Below are positions 43,727-52,392 of a DNA stretch of 64,000 nt, piece by piece. The notes under the pieces are model-generated. The model saw nothing but the letters and a program-made list of their open reading frames with translations, did not search any database and was not told the origin of the DNA. The DNA is from Paenibacillus_E oryzisoli_A (GTDB lineage Bacteria > Bacillota > Bacilli > Paenibacillales > NBRC-103111), in assembly GCF_050467285.1 (NCBI RefSeq), contig NZ_JBCMUN010000022.1:1-64000 (forward strand). The letters are read 5' to 3'. Position numbers and translations under genes: made by a program. Each line of letters starts with the position of its first letter. Within the stretch, counting starts at the first letter, position 1.

Positions 43727-43805
43727 ACAAATCCTCCCTTTATTCATTATATATGGTATTCGAACAAACCTCTATGTTAGCTGTCGGACTTCCTCCGATT
43801 CAGGT

Positions 43806-44696
43806 CTAACCTTTCACTGCGCCAATCGTTAACCCTTTAACAAAGAAACGCTGGACAAACGGATATAGAAACAGAATCGGCCCCGTCACAATGATGGCCA
43901 TCGCCAATTTGGTCGACTCGGTCGGAATCTCCTGACTCATCGTCGCCCCTGTACTGACTCCAAGCTGCGAGATGGCCGCTGCCGTATTGATAATGTTGTA
44001 CAAGAAATATTGCAGCTCGTATTTGTTCTGATCGTTGATGAAAAGCGACGTCGAGAACCAGCTGTTCCAATAATGAAGGGCGAGAAACAGCCCCACCGTC
44101 GCAATGCCCGGCAGCGCAAGCGGCAGCACGATCCGATAGTAAATCGTAAAATCGTTCGCCCCGTCGATTTTCGCCGACTCTGACAACTCATCCGGGATGG
44201 AAGCAGAGATAAAACTGCGCATGAGCAGCACCAGAAACGGCGTCATCAGCCCAGGGAAAATGAGCGCCATGTACGAATCTGTGAATTTTAAATATTTCGT
44301 AATCAAAATATACCAAGGCACCAAACCGCCGCCGAACAGCGTCGTGAAGTAAATATAAAAGGAAGCCACATTCCGATATTTAAAATCTTTCCGCTGCAGC
44401 ACATACCCTGTCATCGTCATCATAAACAGCCCCAGCGCCGTCCCCGTGACGGTCACAAACGTCGTGACGCCGTATGCTCGCAGCACCTTGTCGGGAAAAT
44501 TCAGCACCGCTTTGTAAGCCGTGATGGAAAACACCTGCGGAATCAAATGATACCCGTGCTTGATAATCGATTCATTCTCGGTCAAGGACCCCGATATGAT
44601 CAGAATGAACGGGAACAAACAGAGCACGGAAAGCGCAATAATAATGAGATAAGCCAACATATGAAAAGCAATGACGTCAACGCCTCTGGCTCGCAC
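43806..44696 (-). CDS. Carbohydrate ABC permease, LplC-like
   Basis: 296 aa, GTG start with AGGAGGTG 7 nt upstream. Six hydrophobic segments and the EAA motif SAKIDGANDFTIYYRIVLPL (EAA-like loop). Ends KGLTIGAVKG, the usual LplC end. It pairs with the LplB-like permease upstream; the operon has no ATPase, as is normal because a shared MsmX-type ATPase is encoded elsewhere. Confidence 0.93.
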   Translation of the reverse strand: MRARGVDVIAFHMLAYLIIIALSVLCLFPFILIISGSLTENESIIKHGYHLIPQVFSITAYKAVLNFPDKVLRAYGVTTFVTVTGTALGLFMMTMTGYVLQRKDFKYRNVASFYIYFTTLFGGGLVPWYILITKYLKFTDSYMALIFPGLMTPFLVLLMRSFISASIPDELSESAKIDGANDFTIYYRIVLPLALPGIATVGLFLALHYWNSWFSTSLFINDQNKYELQYFLYNIINTAAAISQLGVSTGATMSQEIPTESTKLAMAIIVTGPILFLYPFVQRFFVKGLTIGAVKG

Positions 44697-44709
44697 CCAG
44701 ATTCACCTC

Positions 44710-45633
44710 CTAGAATAATGCGTAATCTTCGTTTGATTTGCGAATCAAATAGTTCACGGTCATAATCAGCACGAAGCCGAAAATGGATTGAAACAACCCA
44801 GCCGCCGTCGCCATGCCAATGTCGAACGTCACTTTGAGCGAGCGGAATACGTACGTATCGAGGATGTCCGTCGTGTTGTATAGAATGCCGTTATTCCCAA
44901 TAAGCTGATAGAAGAGATCGAATTGTCCCTTCATAATGCTGCCCAGCGCAAACAAGAGCAGGATGACAAAGGTCGGCTTCAGCATCGGCACCGTAATGTA
45001 CCAGATCCGCTGAAAAATATTGGCGCCGTCGATCTTCGCCGCTTCATAATACTCGTCGCTGATACCGGTGATCGTCGCGAGATAGATGACCATCGTATAG
45101 CCGAGATTTTTCCATACATAGAAAATGACGAGAAGAAAAATCCAGGCCGTCGGCGTATTGTAAATATCGATCGGGTTTTTATCCAAGGATTTCAGCGTCG
45201 TGTTCACAAAGCCGGTATCATAGTTGAACATGTTGTAAGCGATTGCATTAAGCAGAACAAAGGAAATGAAATACGGCAGAAACATGAGGGATTGCGTAAT
45301 CTTTTTGAATAGCTTACCGTGCATTTCACTGAGCAGAATCGCCACGAAGATCGCTGCCGCATTCAGACAGACGATAAAAGCCAGATTGTAAGCCACGGTA
45401 TTGCGAGTCAGTGTCCATAACGTGCCGGACTTCCATAAGAACTGAAAGTTTTGCAGTCCGACGAAAGGACTTCCGAATAATCCGCCGTCAAAATCGAAAC
45501 GGGTGAAGGCAAAGTAAATGCCGATCATTGGCACGTACGAATTAATAAAGAAGAATAGCAAGGTCGGCGCTAACATCAGAAACATGATTTTGTTTTTGTT
45601 CAGTTCATACCAGAAGCCCTTTTTACGAAGCAT
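44710..45633 (-). CDS. Carbohydrate ABC permease, LplB-like
   Basis: 307 aa from the ATG at 45633 (AGGAGG 9 nt upstream). Six hydrophobic segments and EAA loop YEAAKIDGANIFQRIWYITV. Ends SNEDYALF, typical for LplB. First gene of the transporter operon, divergent from the AraC-type regulator. A weak upstream control region lies between them (45634-45852). Confidence 0.93.
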   Translation of the reverse strand: MLRKKGFWYELNKNKIMFLMLAPTLLFFFINSYVPMIGIYFAFTRFDFDGGLFGSPFVGLQNFQFLWKSGTLWTLTRNTVAYNLAFIVCLNAAAIFVAILLSEMHGKLFKKITQSLMFLPYFISFVLLNAIAYNMFNYDTGFVNTTLKSLDKNPIDIYNTPTAWIFLLVIFYVWKNLGYTMVIYLATITGISDEYYEAAKIDGANIFQRIWYITVPMLKPTFVILLLFALGSIMKGQFDLFYQLIGNNGILYNTTDILDTYVFRSLKVTFDIGMATAAGLFQSIFGFVLIMTVNYLIRKSNEDYALF

Positions 45634-45852
45634 TGTCTTCCCCCTCCTGCTTGCCCTGTCATCAGATTGTGTGTGAGCGATCGTCATATCCGCATTATAA
45701 GCGGCGATTCATCGTTTCCGATACTGAAAATCCGTTCAAAAAACTGAAAGAATCCCATCAACTCTTGCCATCTGCGGTATGAACAATTCCTACTTTCATG
45801 GACTTTCCCGACTTTTCACACGGTTTCCTATTCCTGAGAGCCGCTCCATCCA

Positions 45853-45881
45853 TTGCAAGCGTTTTCGAGATACGCTATACT
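45853..45881 (+). promoter_or_regulatory. Promoter of the AraC-type regulator and the peptide genes
   Basis: TTGCAA (45853-45858), 17-bp spacer, TATACT (45876-45881). The ATG follows at 45911 after GGAGGAGGGG. Transcription from here would run through the isoprenoid-synthase-like gene. Confidence 0.65.
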
Positions 45882-45910
45882 TTTCCTACACATGGAGGAG
45901 GGGTGCCTGG

Positions 45911-48226
45911 ATGCTTCGTAAGAAGGAGAGCAAAGTGATGTACCGCAACATTCTTCTAACTACGATCATGACCATCGTGATTACGCTGCTCGTATCCTCT
46001 ACGATTCTTTACGTTAACTTTGACAATATTGCGCTCAAGCAAGTGTATGCATCGGACTCCGACAGTCTCCAGCAGACCAGCACGCGCATTCAATCGATCA
46101 CCGGCACCGCCGCCTCGCTTTCATTCCAGATCTACCGCGATTTCGTCATCAGCAAGCTGCTGTTCTACGATAAGCCCGACATCTTCGATATTCAGGGCAG
46201 CATGGCCCAGTTGAATAATTACCGCCTTGCTATGCCGTTCATTGACTCGATTTATGTTTACAACGGCGCTTCGAAGTTGTTTTATGTGAGCTCGAACAAT
46301 TTTCAGAGCGGCATTCAAACGCGTGAGCAGCTTGGCGATCCCGGGATGGTCGAGATTTTGGATCATTTTCAAGCCTATACGCCTTTCATTCCGATTCCCA
46401 GAACGTTTAACACAGCCGCAGATCAACCTTCACTGCCCCCACAACCTGTCGGCATTTACTCGTATCTCTGCTACGATGCCATTAACCTAGAAAACTCCTT
46501 GAATTCGGCCATTATCGTCAACATTTCCGAATCTTTCTTCAATAAAACCTTGCAAAATCAGCCGAACAGCCGCTCCAGCAATGAATTTATTATTAATAAA
46601 GAAGGGACACTGCTTTCTACGAACGGCAGTGATGCGATTGCTACCCGCTATGCGGAGAAAAGCTACATTCAGCGCATTCTGGCCAACGCCGGATCGCCTG
46701 GCTATCTGGTCGCCGACGTCGATAGCGTCAAGTCGCTCATCTCCTACACCGCACCGGATCCGCTCGGCTGGCGATACATCCGTGTCACACCGTACGCGGT
46801 GATTACCGAGAAAATTACGAGCATGCGTACCAAAACAATTTACATCTCGCTCAGCATTTTGCTGGCCGGGCTTCTCATGTCGCTGTTCACCTCCAAACGG
46901 CTGTACGATCCGATCGATAAAGTCATTCGCAGTTTGAAGCTGCTGGAGAATGAGCGCAGAGATAATCAACAAATTTTACGGCAAAATTTCCTGAGAAATA
47001 TGTTGACCGGCCGGGACGTGTACCACCCTGCTGCCTTGCAAAAGAAGCTCAGCTACTTCGGCTCCAGTATCGATATTGCCAACCCGGCCATACTGCTTAT
47101 GGTAAAAATTGACCGCTTTGAGGAAACGCGCGCAGCGTACAACGATCAAATCACCCTGATGCGCTACGCGATGATGAATATCGGGTGGGAAGTATTCAGC
47201 CCAAGCTTCCATACGGAGGCCATCGATATGGAGGAAGATCATATTCTGCTGCTTCTCTCTGCGAAAGAACAGGAGCTGTGTCTCGAGAATATTGCTTTCA
47301 CTTCACTTTTGGAACAGCTTCGCACCTCGATTGCCGATTACATTAAGCTTTCTGTGTCCTTGACGATCAGTCCGTTACAGCAGGATGCGCAAGATTGTTT
47401 CGACCTGTACCATCAACTGCTGGAAGCATCCTACCACCGCTTGTTCCGAGGGCATGGCTGCATGATCCATTCCGATGAGATTCTGGCCTATCAAGACAAG
47501 GAGTATCAATTCCCGACGCAAAAAGAAAAACAGCTCGTCGAGCGTCTGATGACCGGAGACAGCGCAGGAGCAGAGGCGGTCTACAGCGAAATCATACAGG
47601 AAACAGCTGTGTATCCTTACTCTGTCGTACATCTGGCGATTTCGCATTTGACACTGACCGTCAACAACGTACTAACGACAATGAATCGCAACAATGCCGT
47701 GTCCATGCCGCTTTATCTGAACACGTCCATTGCTTCACTGTCCCGCATCGAAACGATTGCCGAGGTCGACAATCAGTTCTTTCAAGTGTTCCGGCAATTG
47801 GAACAGAAGCTCGACGAGAAGAAGAATTCGAAGCATCTCGAGCTGATTAAAAAAATGAATGACATCATCGAACGCGATTATGCGAACCCGAATTTGTCGC
47901 TTCAATCCATCGCCGACGAGCTGTCCATGTCACCGGTTTACATTTCCCGCTTGTACAAACAGAACACCTTGGTCCCGCTCACCGATTACATTCAAGATGT
48001 CAGGCTGAGCAAATCCAAGGAACTGCTCCTGCAGACCAACTTATCTGTCGCCGACATCGCCGAGAAAACCGGTTTTACGAGCGACTCCTACTTCTATCGT
48101 CTGTTTAAGAAATATCACAGCATTACGCCGAACGATTTCCGAAAAAAATTCACGCCTCAAAGTGCGCTTTTAACGAACTTAATGGACGGGGGCATCGCCC
48201 TGCAGAAAGGGATGGAGAAACAATGA
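45911..48226 (+). CDS. Membrane-bound AraC-family regulator
   Basis: 771 aa from the ATG at 45911. Architecture: N-terminal membrane helix (NILLTTIMTIVITLLVSSTI), an extracytoplasmic sensor region of about 260 residues (Cache-like), a second helix (IYISLSILLAGLLMSLF), a cytoplasmic linker, and a C-terminal AraC double helix-turn-helix (LSLQSIADELSMSPVYISRL; VADIAEKTGFTSDSYFYRLF). Regulators of this type sit beside LplABC transporters and sense the sugar outside the cell. Its stop overlaps the ATG of the next gene by 4 nt, an unexpected coupling to a peptide-modification pair. Confidence 0.92.
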   Translation: MLRKKESKVMYRNILLTTIMTIVITLLVSSTILYVNFDNIALKQVYASDSDSLQQTSTRIQSITGTAASLSFQIYRDFVISKLLFYDKPDIFDIQGSMAQLNNYRLAMPFIDSIYVYNGASKLFYVSSNNFQSGIQTREQLGDPGMVEILDHFQAYTPFIPIPRTFNTAADQPSLPPQPVGIYSYLCYDAINLENSLNSAIIVNISESFFNKTLQNQPNSRSSNEFIINKEGTLLSTNGSDAIATRYAEKSYIQRILANAGSPGYLVADVDSVKSLISYTAPDPLGWRYIRVTPYAVITEKITSMRTKTIYISLSILLAGLLMSLFTSKRLYDPIDKVIRSLKLLENERRDNQQILRQNFLRNMLTGRDVYHPAALQKKLSYFGSSIDIANPAILLMVKIDRFEETRAAYNDQITLMRYAMMNIGWEVFSPSFHTEAIDMEEDHILLLLSAKEQELCLENIAFTSLLEQLRTSIADYIKLSVSLTISPLQQDAQDCFDLYHQLLEASYHRLFRGHGCMIHSDEILAYQDKEYQFPTQKEKQLVERLMTGDSAGAEAVYSEIIQETAVYPYSVVHLAISHLTLTVNNVLTTMNRNNAVSMPLYLNTSIASLSRIETIAEVDNQFFQVFRQLEQKLDEKKNSKHLELIKKMNDIIERDYANPNLSLQSIADELSMSPVYISRLYKQNTLVPLTDYIQDVRLSKSKELLLQTNLSVADIAEKTGFTSDSYFYRLFKKYHSITPNDFRKKFTPQSALLTNLMDGGIALQKGMEKQ

Positions 48227-49158
48227 AGACATGGTTAACGAAGCATGAGATGAGCTTGGGGCGGGTATTCGAGGCAGTCACGGAGAGGGTGCGTCAGTAC
48301 CCTGCTCCGCTTGATCAGCTAGGGCTGTCGTATGCAGCCAAATTCGACGTAGGTCAAGAAGGCAGCTCTAAGAACTATGTCTGCTACTTACTGCCTTATT
48401 GGATGGAAGATGTAGGCGAATTATCGTCCGAAACGCAAGATAAACTCGCGATCGCAAATATTTTTATCATGTTGTACTACTTCATTCAAGACGACATTAT
48501 GGATTCTTCCAAAGGGGAGCATCGCGAGAAGCTGCCATTGGCTAATCTGTTTCAAATGGACTATATGGCGATTTATCGTGAACTTTTCCCGGCTTTTTCT
48601 CCATTCTGGAGCTACTATGAGACTTATGTATGCGAGTGGGCGGACAGCGTGACGAACGAAGGCAGCCGAGACGATTTCTTTGATGACAAGCTGCGCATCG
48701 CGCGCAAAGCAAGTCCCGTGAAGAACGCCAGCACAGGCGCTTTGCTGCTGACTGGACAAGCCCATCTGATCCCTGAGGTAACTGCTGCTGTAGAGTTATC
48801 GCTAGTTACACTGCAGATGTTGGATGATTACGCAGATTGGGAGGAGGATTTGGAAGAGGGAAGCTATAATTGTTTGCTGGCTTCGATTCGTAGGAAGCTG
48901 AACTTTTCGCGGATAGATACGCTGACCGTGGAGGCTGTGAAACATGAGCTTTATGTACTAGATCACGCCGATGTTTATTCAGAAATCGCTGCAGCCCATC
49001 ACGAAAATCTGCATCATATGTCGATTCATATGGATCAACTCTATGAATTTCATGAATCTCTTGTACGAAACTTGCAAAATATTTCTCAGGAAATAAAAGA
49101 ACAAAGAAAACAATTACTTTTAGGCGGTTTTTTCCATTTTATGTCGAAATCTGTATAG
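48223..49158 (+). CDS. Class I isoprenoid synthase-like protein, ComQ-like candidate
   Basis: 311 aa. The all-helical sequence carries two aspartate-rich motifs: YYFIQDDIMDSSKGEHREK (DDxxD) at about residue 90 and LQMLDDYADWEEDLEEGSYN at about 205. These are the metal-diphosphate sites of polyprenyl synthases, terpene cyclases and the peptide isoprenyltransferase ComQ. Overall it is far from housekeeping IspA. The ATG overlaps the stop of the AraC-type gene by 4 nt, with GGAG 5 nt upstream. An NHLP-leader peptide gene follows within 90 nt. I infer that it prenylates the peptide or makes a terpenoid; the substrate is unknown. Confidence 0.75.
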   Translation: MKTWLTKHEMSLGRVFEAVTERVRQYPAPLDQLGLSYAAKFDVGQEGSSKNYVCYLLPYWMEDVGELSSETQDKLAIANIFIMLYYFIQDDIMDSSKGEHREKLPLANLFQMDYMAIYRELFPAFSPFWSYYETYVCEWADSVTNEGSRDDFFDDKLRIARKASPVKNASTGALLLTGQAHLIPEVTAAVELSLVTLQMLDDYADWEEDLEEGSYNCLLASIRRKLNFSRIDTLTVEAVKHELYVLDHADVYSEIAAAHHENLHHMSIHMDQLYEFHESLVRNLQNISQEIKEQRKQLLLGGFFHFMSKSV

Positions 49159-49187
49159 AATTTTCTGTAATTTTTTCGGGAATCATG

Positions 49188-49205
49188 CTACAATTCTCTT
49201 TGTAG
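49188..49205 (+). promoter_or_regulatory. Small dyad ahead of the precursor peptide gene
   Basis: CTACAA-TTCTCT-TTGTAG, 6-bp arms. TACAAT inside could be a -10 element, though no good -35 is present. It may be a regulatory hairpin or an operator for separate expression of the peptide. Confidence 0.35.
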
Positions 49206-49243
49206 GGAATTTTACCCAATAACTATAGTAGGAGTGATTGCCG

Positions 49244-49483
49244 ATGTCATCAAACGAAGCACTGAAAGCGCAAATTATCCAAAAGGCCTGGGAAGATGAA
49301 GCCTTCAAACAGCAACTGCTGTCGAATCCTAAGGCGGCACTGAAGCAAGCGTTCAACATCACAATTCCGGATGACATCAAAGTGAACGCAGTTGAAGAAA
49401 CGTCGACAGAGTTCGTGTTGGTTATTCCTACAAATCCTGCTAAAGTATTGGTTATGGCAAATGGTGCAGAATCTATGTGGTAG
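49244..49483 (+). CDS. NHLP-leader (nitrile hydratase-like) precursor peptide
   Basis: 79 aa from the ATG at 49244 (AGGAGTG 7 nt upstream). The body matches the NHLP leader family of RiPP precursors: QIIQKAWEDEAFKQQLLSNP, KAALKQAFNITIPDDIKVNA, VEETSTEFVLVIPTNP. After the conserved IPTNP only 14 residues remain (AKVLVMANGAESMW), with no Gly-Gly site; the last residue is Trp. Normal NHLP precursors carry a longer core. The short Trp-ended tail recalls ComX-type pheromones, whose Trp is prenylated. Followed by a terminator. Processing site is not evident. Confidence 0.85.
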   Translation: MSSNEALKAQIIQKAWEDEAFKQQLLSNPKAALKQAFNITIPDDIKVNAVEETSTEFVLVIPTNPAKVLVMANGAESMW

Positions 49484-49492
49484 TTCATAATT

Positions 49493-49526
49493 AAAAAAGG
49501 TGCCCGCTTTTAGCGGTGCACCTTTT
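49493..49526. terminator. Bidirectional terminator between peptide and kinase genes
   Basis: AAAAGGTGCCCGC - TTTTA - GCGGTGCACCTTTT: a 13-bp stem with one bulge and A/T flanks. It overlaps the last codons of the kinase gene on the other strand. Confidence 0.85.
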
Positions 49527-51438
49527 CTTCCGTTATAGCAGGAAATCGAAGAATTACTTCTGTACCTTGATGGCGTTGGCTCTTGAATTCAACCTTTCCC
49601 TTCATCATGTCAATTAGCCGGAACGTTACCATAAGTCCAAGACCGGTTCCTTTCGTCTTGGTTGAGTAATACGGTTCGCCGAGCTTCATTAATTGTTCCG
49701 GCTCTATCCCCTCACCGTTGTCCTTGATGTGGATCCACACTTCTTCTTGCTTTCGATAAGCCCAAATGTGAATTTGCCCTTCTGTTTGAAAAGCTTCTAT
49801 GCTGTTTTTGATTAAGTTCATTAGGACTTGCTTTAATTTAGATGAATTACCGAGTATGTAAAGGTCATTTGGTACACTTACCGAAATCCCTCCCCCATGC
49901 ATTGTAGCTAATGGGACGATAATACCTTCTATTTGACTAATTTCCTTGTTAACATTTAACTCTACCATTTCATCCAACTGGGGTTTGGCAAAGGTCAAGA
50001 AGTCAGTAATAATTACTGATGCGCGATCTAGTTCTTCTATAGCAATTCCCATGTATTCCTTGTTCTTTGAATCAGCCGATGAAGAAACCAATTGTAAAAA
50101 TCCCCGTGTCACTTGTAGCGGATTACGAACCTCATGCGCGACCGAAGCTGCGAGAGAGGATATCATCTCCATTTTCTCAGAGAGCTGAAGTTGATGATTA
50201 TAAAACTCTAATTCTTTAGCGTAATTAATCATATGCTTCTGATTAATGGCGAATCTTCTGCATAAAATGATGATTAAAGTCAGAAGAAAACCAATGATGC
50301 CATATTTCCAAAGAATAAATTGATACCTTTGCCCATTTCCATAAAATAGAACAAGATCAAGAATTCCCATAATAGCAAAAGTAGCGAACCCTATCGAGAA
50401 TATCATCGCCTCTTTATTACCACGAATCACAAAATAAACTGACAAAATCGAAATTATACTAAATTGTAAAATCATCATGATGCCTAATAATGTAACAGAC
50501 ATAAAATAGTAGAGTTGGTTCCATTGATACCCATTCATTTGATTAATGAACATAAAGGCAATTGTCATTGTCGAATAGGCCGTCTGGGTGATACGAAAAT
50601 AGCGTACCCAACGTAATTTTCCGTTTTCGAATATTTTTTCAATGAAATACGTCAGAGTAAGCAAGAAAATGGCAAGCGAGACATCAAAAACATTGCTAAG
50701 CAGAACACCAAATTGCGGATAGTTTACATACAAAAATTGCGAAAAAGTAAGGAATATCCCACCTAAAGACAAGATATGCAAGCTAAGGGAGATCCATGTT
50801 TGGCGTTGTGTTTTGTATAAGAACAGGGAACAAATAAACATTATAAAAGAGATAATTAGTAGCGTACTGCCTATAATGAAGTTTTGCATATCTTTTAAAA
50901 TTAGCGTATGCGTTAAAACATCATAATTGCCCAATTTTATTTTTGAATTTATCCCAAGCCTATCCATCGTTGTTTCCAATCTCATATAAAGAACCTGCTT
51001 ATTGTCTTCAGGGTTCAACGGTAAAAGCGAATACATAATGTCATGTGCATAGTCATATTTCATTTCGTAGATTAGTTGGCCATCCATAAACACTGATTGT
51101 TTTTGAGCATAAATTCTATCTATATACCCCCCATAATTTTTTGGAATCTCGTCTGGTAACTTAAACCGAACCCATGCAACCGTCACATCCTTCGGCTTTT
51201 CCGGTGCCACATCTCCGTTTTTCACCGTAATCCATTGATTCTCCGCCCCCGCGGTACTCATTACATCCTTTATAGTTGTTTCCGGTGAAGACCACATCAG
51301 ATCCCAAGAAGAAATCGGTTTCAAGTCATTAACCTCTGCGGCTTTCGTCTGGGGAATCAAGCTGAGCTGACTTACCAGAAACACCATCCATACGACCATA
51401 GCACACAAACCGATTCGCCGCTTTTGAGTTTGCCCCAT
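49510..51438 (-). CDS. Membrane sensor histidine kinase (7TMR-DISM type)
   Basis: 642 aa. Signal-like N-terminus, an extracellular ~150-residue domain, then about seven membrane helices (for example FIIGSTLLIISFIMFICSLF), and a short linker to a HisKA domain with H-box SLAASVAHEVRNPLQVTRGF. The ATPase has N-box LMNLIKNSIEAF, G1 DNGEGIEPEQL and G2 TGLGLMV. The H-box belongs to the KinA/KinB sporulation-kinase-like branch. No response regulator is adjacent. It is convergent with the peptide gene and could be its receptor, which is inference. Base composition is AT-richer than the ABC genes. Confidence 0.85.
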   Translation of the reverse strand: MGQTQKRRIGLCAMVVWMVFLVSQLSLIPQTKAAEVNDLKPISSWDLMWSSPETTIKDVMSTAGAENQWITVKNGDVAPEKPKDVTVAWVRFKLPDEIPKNYGGYIDRIYAQKQSVFMDGQLIYEMKYDYAHDIMYSLLPLNPEDNKQVLYMRLETTMDRLGINSKIKLGNYDVLTHTLILKDMQNFIIGSTLLIISFIMFICSLFLYKTQRQTWISLSLHILSLGGIFLTFSQFLYVNYPQFGVLLSNVFDVSLAIFLLTLTYFIEKIFENGKLRWVRYFRITQTAYSTMTIAFMFINQMNGYQWNQLYYFMSVTLLGIMMILQFSIISILSVYFVIRGNKEAMIFSIGFATFAIMGILDLVLFYGNGQRYQFILWKYGIIGFLLTLIIILCRRFAINQKHMINYAKELEFYNHQLQLSEKMEMISSLAASVAHEVRNPLQVTRGFLQLVSSSADSKNKEYMGIAIEELDRASVIITDFLTFAKPQLDEMVELNVNKEISQIEGIIVPLATMHGGGISVSVPNDLYILGNSSKLKQVLMNLIKNSIEAFQTEGQIHIWAYRKQEEVWIHIKDNGEGIEPEQLMKLGEPYYSTKTKGTGLGLMVTFRLIDMMKGKVEFKSQRHQGTEVILRFPAITEEKVHR

Positions 51439-51842
51439 GCATTCACCTTCCCAACGTTACCTGTAAGTTATTTACAAATTATAATTCGACGATTATCAGC
51501 ACTTTCCTTCTCTCATTTAACATAATTAAACAAAAGTAAACACCTTATAGCCGTATGCTATACAAAATAAAAAAAACAAAAAGGAAGTACTTAGTTCCAG
51601 AAATGAACTCCTTTTGACTGGATAATATTTCCTAGTCTAATCATAACATTGGATATGAGGATCTTCAAACTTAAAATTACCTCTAAGACTAGAAATCTAT
51701 GCTATCGCTCTTTGCTAACCATAGCTTCTATGCATCTAAAGGCACTGTTAATAAAAAGATGTTTTGGGGTTTGAAAAATTTCACATACAATGCTATGATT
51801 TAATTAGGTAATTTTATCCAACAGGTAAAAGGGGGAAGATCT
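51439..51842. other. AT-rich intergenic interval
   Basis: About 400 nt without a credible gene. It holds an imperfect hairpin (AAAAGGAAGTACTTAGTTC...GAACTCCTTTT, about 51579-51616) and, at its right end, a promoter with TTGAAA (51771-51776), 17-bp spacer and TATGAT (51794-51799) feeding the small antitoxin-like gene. The rest shows nothing recognised. Confidence 0.6.
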
Positions 51843-52013
51843 ATGGTTACTTTAAATAAAAAACATATTGTAGTTCAGGGACAATCAGCGAAAGACATGA
51901 TACAAGAAATCAATCAACCACCTTCCTTCAGTAAAGAACACATTGAAATGTTCAGAAATGCATTAGAGGTTAAGAAAAAACTTGAACAAAAGGCAATTGC
52001 TAAACTGAACTGA
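51843..52013 (+). CDS. Small antitoxin-like protein, 56 aa
   Basis: ATG with AAAGGGGGA upstream, ending at 52013. It contains HIVVQGQSAKDMIQEINQPP and FSKEHIEMFRNALEVKKKLE, a basic, helical pattern. A second gene 380 nt downstream (52393) is a clear paralogue. It is followed after 23 nt by a broken GNAT toxin gene, so it was probably the antitoxin of a type II GNAT toxin-antitoxin pair. I do not recognise a named DNA-binding fold in it. Confidence 0.75.
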   Translation: MVTLNKKHIVVQGQSAKDMIQEINQPPSFSKEHIEMFRNALEVKKKLEQKAIAKLN

Positions 52014-52036
52014 TTGGAAAGGATGCTATACTTCAT

Positions 52037-52323
52037 ATGAATTTGGACGAAGTTGAATTTACTCCCCTGAAAGCAGAACATACTTTCGGGGGTTTTTCAT
52101 GTGGAAATACAGACATAGACCGTTTTTTAAAATCCGACCAAGCCTATGCAGAGCAGATTGCATTGAATTGACGCAATGGGCAGGAGTCAAGTATCTTTTT
52201 CTATGGTCCGTCCCAAAATCAAGAGAGTTTTACAAGAAGAAGCTCTTTGTTGAAACAGATGTTGGCGAAACGAAGAATCAAGTAGCTATGAGACTATTAA
52301 TCCCATACTATCAAACTGTTTAA
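52037..52323 (+). pseudogene. Decayed GNAT acetyltransferase toxin
   Basis: Two fragments in different frames. The first (52037-52171, 44 codons) matches the TacT/AtaT-type N-terminus: FTPLKAEHTFGGFSCGNTDI, DRFLKSDQAYAEQ, then a stop. The second, in the +2 frame up to the stop at 52323, keeps the C-terminal part: WAGVKYLFLWSVPKSREFYK, KKLFVETDVGETKNQVAMRL. Together about 95 residues remain of an expected 160-170; the acetyl-CoA-binding middle is missing. Toxicity is lost, unless a fragment serves another role. Confidence 0.8.
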
Positions 52324-52392
52324 AACCTGTCATTTTTGCCTACACTACAAGCATAAACTGTATCACTCTATGCTTGTGGAAGGTGATGAAGA

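Noticed and set aside
49244..49483. Peptide as a true ComX homologue
   Set aside because: Its body is an NHLP leader, its Trp is the last residue and no comA-like response regulator follows; only the logic resembles ComQXPA.
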